Shown: positions 8,501 through 11,185 of the stretch, piece after piece | Numbering within the stretch: the first letter of the stretch is position 1 | How the letters are laid out: every line of letters starts with the position of its first letter | From: Elusimicrobiota bacterium | GTDB lineage: Bacteria > Elusimicrobiota > Endomicrobiia > Endomicrobiales > Endomicrobiaceae | Length of the DNA stretch: 11,185 bases | Reading direction: 5' to 3' | NCBI GenBank assembly: GCA_031256695.1 | Contig: JAIRQB010000015.1 | Location: 1 to 11,185, forward strand | Notes under the pieces: model-generated | Databases searched by the model: none | Seen by the model: only the letters and a program-made list of their open reading frames with translations | What the model was told of the DNA's origin: nothing | Program-made: the position numbers and the translations under genes

Positions 8501-8892
8501 GCATTTTATTAAGCACGGGCAGAGAAAAAGACAAAGTGAAATTTATGTCTGTAATAGACAATTTGTATAAATTAAATTTGCCGATTTACGCCACATCAGG
8601 CACGGCTAAGTATTTAGAGGAGAGGGGCTATAAAGTAAATACCGTCCACTGGTCTTCAAGTCAAGGCGAGCCTAAAGCAGTTGACATCATCACAGAGGGC
8701 AAGGTGGATTTAGTAATCAATATAAAAAAGAATTTAGAGATGGACGAATTCCACAACAATGCGCGCATAAGAAAAACCGCCGTCAGATGCGGCTGCTCAA
8801 TACTTACCAATTTAGAAAAAGCCATAGCGTATTTGAGAAGTTATGATTCTTATAATGAATTAGAAAACATAGAGAGTTTGATACATATTTAA
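5572..8892 (+). CDS. carB: Carbamoyl-phosphate synthase, large (synthetase) subunit
   Basis: The enzyme makes carbamoyl phosphate from bicarbonate, two ATP and glutamine-derived ammonia, for pyrimidine and arginine synthesis. The 1106 residues hold both synthetase halves. The first has GSGALSIGQAGEFDYSG (21-37), FGGQTSLNC (97-105), R176, FALGGLGSG and EINAR (303-307). The second has LGSGSYRIGSSIEFDW (600-615), CMGGQNPNN, R750, ISEHVENAGVHSGDA (813-827) and ECNAR (876-880). A C-terminal MGS-like allosteric domain (about 975-1106, ATSGTAKYL) follows. Many diagnostic stretches (FALGGLGSG, GECNVQFALNP, YRIGSSIEFDW) match the clade of eukaryotic CAD/CPS1 and Bacteroidetes enzymes rather than E. 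coli CarB. No glutaminase domain is fused, so a separate carA must exist elsewhere. The ATG has AAGGA six nucleotides upstream. It lies only 19 nt after the toxin gene, so it may be co-transcribed with it. Confidence 0.96.
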   Translation: MPLLDFLKPKRNKKQKVILLGSGALSIGQAGEFDYSGSQAVKALEEEGLEVIIINPNIASVQTNAGKNKKVYLYPISPFWVEKVIKTEMPAAIISSFGGQTSLNCVISLKKSGVLDKYGVRILGTSAAALEMSEDREQFAAKMNSIDIPIAPSFAVSTVEQALEKAEIIGYPVITRSAFALGGLGSGLADNPQELKELTQAALMNCPQVLIEKSLHGWKEIEYEVMRDKTGNTITICNMENFDPMGIHTGDSIVIAPCQTINNTENNLMRDAALKIAQNIGIVGECNVQFALNPKEYSFYVIEINARLSRSSALASKATGYPIAYIAAKIVLGFDLLELKNPVTGTTSAFYEPSLDYVTLKIPRWDLNKFSGVSKLLGTQMKSVGEVMAIGRNFCGVLQKAARMVNENEDGITAPVFKQASGDELEKELSRPTNLRIFAVYECFKRGYSIEQVYEKTKIDFWFLSHIEDIAKSEIELMEFFKTQEYKDSVSKQDVYNGYKKLSKDYLLYLKIRGFSDFQLVKIFLAAVSNGQIKLSVKQTRNLSLSIRKLRKELKIVPVVKRIDTTSSEYPTKSNYLYLTYSGDKNDISLKQNKNAVITLGSGSYRIGSSIEFDWCSVMTSAYFKNKRNDSVIINCNPETVSTDFSASDRLYFEELSFERVLDIIDMENPKGIIACMGGQNPNNLIAPLSEAGVNILGHSQKSVDLAEDRGKFSALLDKLKIDQPAWISASSRDEIDNFIEKNDFPVLIRPSFVLSGTLMNVANDKNSLDYFLSLTKDISADFPVVISKFIQDAKEIECDGAAKDGEVIISLISEHVENAGVHSGDATMVFPAEKIYIKTVNTIKNITAKIVKGLELNGPFNIQFIAKENDVKVIECNARASRSFPFISKVSGINLAEIACKIMNGEKINKIYLDESLLAWTGVKASMFSFQRLDGADPVSGVEMASTGEVGCLGKNFNHALLLAMESTQIKKPVKGILLSTGREKDKVKFMSVIDNLYKLNLPIYATSGTAKYLEERGYKVNTVHWSSSQGEPKAVDIITEGKVDLVINIKKNLEMDEFHNNARIRKTAVRCGCSILTNLEKAIAYLRSYDSYNELENIESLIHI

Positions 8893-8894
8893 AG

Positions 8895-8911
8895 AGTTAA
8901 GAGTTAAAAGT
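8895..8911 (+). repeat. Heptamer tandem repeat (AGTTAAR), short array
   Basis: AGTTAAG, AGTTAAA and a partial AGT follow each other directly, just two bases after the carB stop. The unit is the same as in the longer array about 45 bases downstream and close to AGTTATG in the inverted arms near 3660. Confidence 0.7.
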
Positions 8912-8953
8912 GACAACAAACGGCAGTATCCCAAGTTGTCATACCGACGAAAG

Positions 8954-8986
8954 AGTTAAAAATTAAAAGTTAAAAGTTAAAAGTTT
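8954..8986 (+). repeat. Heptamer tandem repeat (AGTTAAA), 4.7 units
   Basis: Units are AGTTAAA, AATTAAA, AGTTAAA, AGTTAAA and partial AGTTT, in strict 7-bp register with one substitution. It resembles the short heptanucleotide intergenic repeats known from some bacteria. Function is unknown; the copy number could vary between strains. Confidence 0.85.
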
Positions 8987-9119
8987 ATGAGCCGCTGCCG
9001 CAAGGCTTCCCGCCGGTGTCATTGCCGAGTTGCCCTCTATAATTAAAGCAACTCAAAAATTAGCAGTTAATTCAAATAACGAAGTAGAGTTAAAGTTAGA
9101 CTTAATAAATGATTAGTCT

Positions 9120-9149
9120 TTGACGCTCCGTATAAACAGCGGCTTTAAA
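9120..9149 (+). promoter_or_regulatory. Possible sigma-70-type promoter for the Fic gene
   Basis: TTGACG (9120-9125, five of six consensus bases) and TTTAAA (9144-9149, four of six) are 18 bp apart, with the Fic start codon 17 nt further on. The position is right, but the -10 is weak, and in AT-rich DNA such matches arise by chance. Confidence 0.3.
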
Positions 9150-9166
9150 GAAAAACAAGAGGGAAA

Positions 9167-9925
9167 ATGAAAAGACCGCCTTTTACTATCACAGATAAAA
9201 TTGCAAATTTTATAGCGCAAATTTCAGAGCAGATTGGCAAAATCCAAGCGAGCGGCGAATATGAGAGGAATTTGCAATTGCGCAAAGCAAATAGATTGCG
9301 CTCTATACAAGCGTCAACTGCAATAGAAGGCAATACTCTCTCATTAGAACAAGTCGGCGATATTATAGACGGCAAAAATATCATAGCCAGCCCCAGAGAA
9401 ATAGAGGAAGTAAAAAATGCATATACGGCATATCAAAACGCTTTGGAATTTAATCCTTTTAGCGAGACAGATTTTTTGAAAGCGCATAATTTGATGACGG
9501 CGGGATTAGTTAAAGAAGCAGGGGTATACAGAGCGAGCGATGTCGGCGTCTTTGACGGGACAAAGATTGTTCACCTTGGGGCGCGCCCTCAATATATAGC
9601 GGGGCTTGTTAAGGATTTATTTGAATGGGCGGAAAAATCTGATGCCCATCCATTGATTAAAAGTTCTATAGTTCACTTTGAAATAGAATTTATACATCCT
9701 TTCTCAGACGGCAATGGGAGAATGGGGCGGCTTTGGCAGGCTTTGATACTTTCTAAATGGCGCGCAATTTTTGCTTGGCTGCCTATTGAAACAATAATCT
9801 ATGAAAATCAAATAGATTACTATGATGTTTTAGGGCGCGCTGAAAAGACGGCGGATTCAACTGAATTTATTGAGTTTATGCTGTCATACATTAAAGAAAG
9901 CGCCTCTCAAAAAAATTACCGATAA
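9167..9925 (+). CDS. Fic family AMPylase, catalytic part, cut short by a frameshift
   Basis: Fic enzymes usually transfer AMP to hydroxyl groups of target proteins. The 252 residues contain the full active-site motif HPFSDGNGRMGR (177-188), with catalytic H177 and the phosphate-binding GNGR loop. They also contain the inhibitory-helix motif STAIEGN (50-56, S50 and E54), placed N-terminal to the Fic core as in class II Fic proteins that restrain themselves. A Fic_N-like helical region covers about 30-120. The frame ends at TAA 9923-9925, just after an A7 run (9909-9915). The usual C-terminal winged helix continues at once in another frame. Removing one A would restore a protein of 338 residues, a normal length for this architecture. 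The start has GAGGG four nucleotides upstream. The truncated form keeps all catalytic and inhibitory residues, so it could be active alone. A strong terminator follows the second fragment. Confidence 0.92.
   Translation: MKRPPFTITDKIANFIAQISEQIGKIQASGEYERNLQLRKANRLRSIQASTAIEGNTLSLEQVGDIIDGKNIIASPREIEEVKNAYTAYQNALEFNPFSETDFLKAHNLMTAGLVKEAGVYRASDVGVFDGTKIVHLGARPQYIAGLVKDLFEWAEKSDAHPLIKSSIVHFEIEFIHPFSDGNGRMGRLWQALILSKWRAIFAWLPIETIIYENQIDYYDVLGRAEKTADSTEFIEFMLSYIKESASQKNYR
9909..9915 (+). repeat. A7 homopolymer at the Fic frameshift point
   Basis: Seven A residues sit exactly where the Fic reading frame leaves the family pattern. With six, TCT-CAA-AAA-ATT-ACC-GAT reads SQKITD and continues into the winged helix. 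With seven, the frame reads SQKNYR and stops. Confidence 0.85.
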
Positions 9926-9947
9926 AATTACCGATATATTTACCGAT
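9912..9947 (+). repeat. 12-bp tandem repeat in the Fic linker, three units
   Basis: AAAATTACCGAT occurs twice exactly and then as ATATTTACCGAT. In the winged-helix frame the units encode the ITDK-type linker between Fic core and C-terminal domain, and similar TDK repeats are common at this place in Fic proteins. Gain or loss of a unit would change linker length but not frame. Confidence 0.85.
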
Positions 9948-10224
9948 AAATTGGGCAATCCTGAAAAAGAGTTTTTGAGCGCTATAATGGACTTCATTGA
10001 AAAGAATGGCGAAATTGACAATTATCGGGCGCAAATTTTGTCTGATAAATCGGCAGAAAGCGTAAAAAAATACTTTGCCGCTTTAGTTGAAGCGGATATT
10101 TTGACGGCAATAGGAGAGAAAAAAGGGCGGAAATATAAATTAAATGAGGCGGTTTTAAGGATAAAAAATGATTCTCAAAAATAAACTTAAAAAAAATTGA
10201 AAGTAAATAGTTAACAATTAAGAG

Positions 10225-10260
10225 AGCAGACGGCAAAAGTTTTCGCTGTCTGCTTTTTTT
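10225..10260 (+). terminator. Rho-independent terminator after the Fic gene
   Basis: The stem AGCAGAC (10225-10231) pairs with GTCTGCT (10248-10254) and extends inward through GGC/GCT with one G-U pair. Seven T residues (10254-10260) follow. It ends plus-strand transcription. On the minus strand the stem lacks a strong U-run, so it would serve the convergent glycosylase gene only weakly. Confidence 0.88.
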
Positions 10261-10274
10261 ATTTGCAATTTCTT

Positions 10275-10931
10275 TTAAATCCCAAAAAACACTTTTCTAT
10301 ATTGTTCTTTTCTTTTTTGTGTTTGAATATGGCAGCGGATTATCGGCGATGGAGAATAAAGAAGCAAGACTTCATATTCTTTGCCGTTTATTGCTATTTG
10401 ATATGTTCTATTTTCTCTATTTAGTTCAGTATGCTTCTTTTGAAAAATATGGTTTTCACATTGCTCTTTTACGAATTCGCTCGTATAAAACAGGTGGCAT
10501 ATTGAAGGATTTTCTAAAAGCAGTTTTACAATATCTTTATAAGTTCCATTAAATATTTGCTTTGCATCTTTTGGATTTGCCAGCGGCTGCCGAGAGTTTA
10601 TATCAAGCAAATCTTCATCTGCGGCTCTGCCGTCTTTATGAATACAGACGTCAATAATGTCTGTTATGCCAAAACCCAACTTTGCCAAAAAAGATTTTCT
10701 CTCATTTACCGCTTCTTTAGAATTGTCATATTTAAAATCTTTTCCTGATATTTCGCTCAAAATGCGCCAAAATAAATTTCTCTTTGCGCCGTAATAAAAA
10801 TCCGTATCTCCTTCTTCCAGTCTCTTGCCTTCAATGCAAAATCTCTGCGGGGGGATGCTTCCTATAATCAATTTTACAGCGCCTTCTGGAATATATGGCA
10901 GATAAGGATGTTTTGATATAGACTCGCTCAT
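10275..10931 (-). CDS. Uracil-DNA glycosylase family protein (Mug/deoxyinosine-glycosylase-like)
   Basis: The protein belongs to the uracil-DNA glycosylase superfamily, which removes deaminated bases from DNA in base-excision repair. The 218 residues show the family pattern: HPYLPYIPEG at the start, the active-site loop LIIGSIPPQRF (21-31), FYYG (45-48) and RNLFWRIL (51-58), GITDIID (88-94), and the second DNA-binding motif LLYSPSPIIR (190-199). The exact substrate (uracil, hypoxanthine or another lesion) cannot be told from these motifs. I chose the ATG whose first base is 10931 because AAGGAG lies seven nucleotides upstream of it. The longer form starting at 10958 has no such site and adds a non-conserved MKSIRRRVK. 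The gene is transcribed convergently with the Fic gene and stands alone on its strand. Confidence 0.85.
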   Translation of the reverse strand: MSESISKHPYLPYIPEGAVKLIIGSIPPQRFCIEGKRLEEGDTDFYYGAKRNLFWRILSEISGKDFKYDNSKEAVNERKSFLAKLGFGITDIIDVCIHKDGRAADEDLLDINSRQPLANPKDAKQIFNGTYKDIVKLLLENPSICHLFYTSEFVKEQCENHIFQKKHTELNRENRTYQIAINGKEYEVLLLYSPSPIIRCHIQTQKRKEQYRKVFFGI

Positions 10932-10938
10932 TTTTACT

Positions 10939-10944
10939 CTCCTT
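10939..10944 (-). promoter_or_regulatory. Shine-Dalgarno that fixes the start of the glycosylase gene
   Basis: AAGGAG on the minus strand is seven nucleotides from the ATG at 10931. It lies inside the longer possible ORF (start 10958) and so favours the shorter protein. Confidence 0.8.
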
Positions 10945-11103
10945 CTTATAGATTTCAAAAACTATAAAAGCCTTTAATATTGGAATTACAAACATTTGCG
11001 TATTTGCCGCTAAGAAAACTGTGTCCACGCAAAAAAAATCTTTTACAACAGGACTTTACATAGCGCCCCTCCCATTGTCCCAGAATTTGACGCTGCATAT
11101 AAA

Positions 11104-11138
11104 AAAAGCCTCTAACGCCAAAAGCGCTAAAGGCTTTT
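11104..11138 (-). terminator. Rho-independent terminator for a gene beyond the right edge
   Basis: On the minus strand AAAAGCCT pairs with AGGCTTTT, and the stem continues inward to about 15 pairs, two of them G-U, around a small T-rich loop. A run of seven T residues follows. This implies that a minus-strand gene ends just to the right, in the last 47 bases or off the contig. On the plus strand the stem is broken by mismatches and the T-run is shorter. Confidence 0.8.
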
Positions 11139-11175
11139 CATTGGAAATATAAATTGAGAGATTAAAACAGAATTT

Positions 11176-11185
11176 GGGGGGGGGG
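11176..11185 (+). repeat. Poly-G run at the contig end
   Basis: Ten G residues close the window directly after AATTT. Either the assembly stopped at a genuine, possibly variable, G tract, or this is a sequencing artefact of the kind two-colour short-read instruments produce. Sequence alone does not decide. Confidence 0.8.

Larger units (their letters stand above)
8893..9166. other. Repeat-rich intergenic region upstream of the Fic gene, no gene seen
   Basis: The gap contains two 7-bp tandem arrays (annotated separately), a GC-richer patch at about 8989-9035 that stands out from its AT-rich surroundings, and two related strings, GTCATACCGACGAAAG (8938-8953) and GTCATTGCCGAG (9018-9029). The first resembles one half of palindromic GTCAT...CGAAAG...ATCC intergenic repeats that I recall from several bacterial genomes; this is from memory only. 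A possible short GTG ORF of 18 codons (from 8909) has no ribosome site. No terminator for carB is evident. Confidence 0.6.
9870..10184 (+). pseudogene. Out-of-frame C-terminal winged-helix segment of the Fic protein
   Basis: The open frame begins at a TTG (9870), but meaningful homology starts only at about 9908, where the Fic frame breaks. From there it encodes the repeat linker ITDKITDIFTDK and then a helix-turn-helix region, EKEFLSAIMDFIEKNGEIDN followed by SAESVKKYFAALVEADIL and EKKGRKYKL. This is the domain that normally ends Fic proteins of this kind and is thought to bind DNA or mediate regulation. No ribosome site precedes the TTG. Independent translation is therefore doubtful; the segment is better read as the tail of the gene starting at 9167. 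The cause may be an assembly error, a true mutation, or a switchable homopolymer. Confidence 0.8.

Noticed and set aside
8909..8965. Short GTG ORF after carB
   Set aside because: No ribosome site, and it runs through repeat sequence.
8954..8986. CRISPR array
   Set aside because: The units are 7 bp, directly adjacent and without spacers; no cas genes are present.
9120..9136. TTGACG and TATAAA as a promoter pair upstream of Fic
   Set aside because: Only 5 bp separate them, far from the usual 16-18 bp; TTTAAA further on is the better-spaced candidate.
10932..10958. Longer glycosylase start (MKSIRRRVK extension)
   Set aside because: The AAGGAG site lies inside the extension and points to the ATG at 10931.
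10831..11028. Minus-strand 65-aa ORF overlapping the glycosylase start
   Set aside because: It runs into the glycosylase gene in another frame, lacks a family pattern, and has no good ribosome site.
10955..11098. Minus-strand ORF of 47 codons between the right-hand terminator and the glycosylase gene
   Set aside because: No ribosome site, its ATG follows the terminator T-run directly, and the product is not recognisable.

Overview
The window is AT-rich bacterial DNA and looks like a complete assembly contig. It opens inside a gene, and it closes on a run of ten G residues. Most genes have clear purine-rich Shine-Dalgarno sequences (AGGAG, AAGGAG, GAGGAG), and genes are packed on the plus strand except the last one. 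The species cannot be fixed from the sequence. The carB is of the type shared by Bacteroidetes and eukaryotes, but the strong Shine-Dalgarno sites argue against Bacteroidetes. An uncultured, possibly gut-associated anaerobe (for example Elusimicrobiota/Endomicrobia-like) is a low-confidence guess.

Layout. 3-1715: 5'-truncated DNA adenine methyltransferase fused to one target-recognition domain, the back end of a type IIG/type I-like restriction-modification protein. 1753-3592: a 19-codon leader ORF, then nicotinamidase (pncA) and nicotinate phosphoribosyltransferase (pncB), chained by ATGA start/stop overlaps; the two enzymes form the deamidating NAD salvage route. 3593-3889: a non-coding gap holding a 176-bp element with 36-nt inverted arms. 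3890-4498: a small polysaccharide deacetylase. 4595-5552: a toxin-antitoxin-like pair with an AbiEii-type nucleotidyltransferase whose start, and even its GGTA nucleotide-binding motif, lies inside the upstream gene. 5572-8892: carB, large subunit of carbamoyl-phosphate synthase, only 19 nt after the toxin gene. 8893-9166: a repeat-rich gap with heptamer arrays. 9167-10184: a Fic AMPylase gene split by a frameshift at an A7 tract, beside a 12-bp tandem repeat, and closed by a strong terminator. 10275-10931, minus: a uracil-DNA-glycosylase-family protein. 10932-11185: a second terminator (minus strand) and the poly-G end.

The window mixes housekeeping genes (NAD salvage, carbamoyl phosphate) with accessory ones (restriction-modification, AbiEii-like pair, Fic). 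I see no CRISPR array, tRNA, rRNA, transposase or replication origin, and no clear new multi-gene defence system. The most notable points are the out-of-frame gene overlap in the toxin-antitoxin pair, the A7 frameshift that separates the Fic domain from its winged helix, and the shared 7-bp repeat unit in the two large intergenic gaps.
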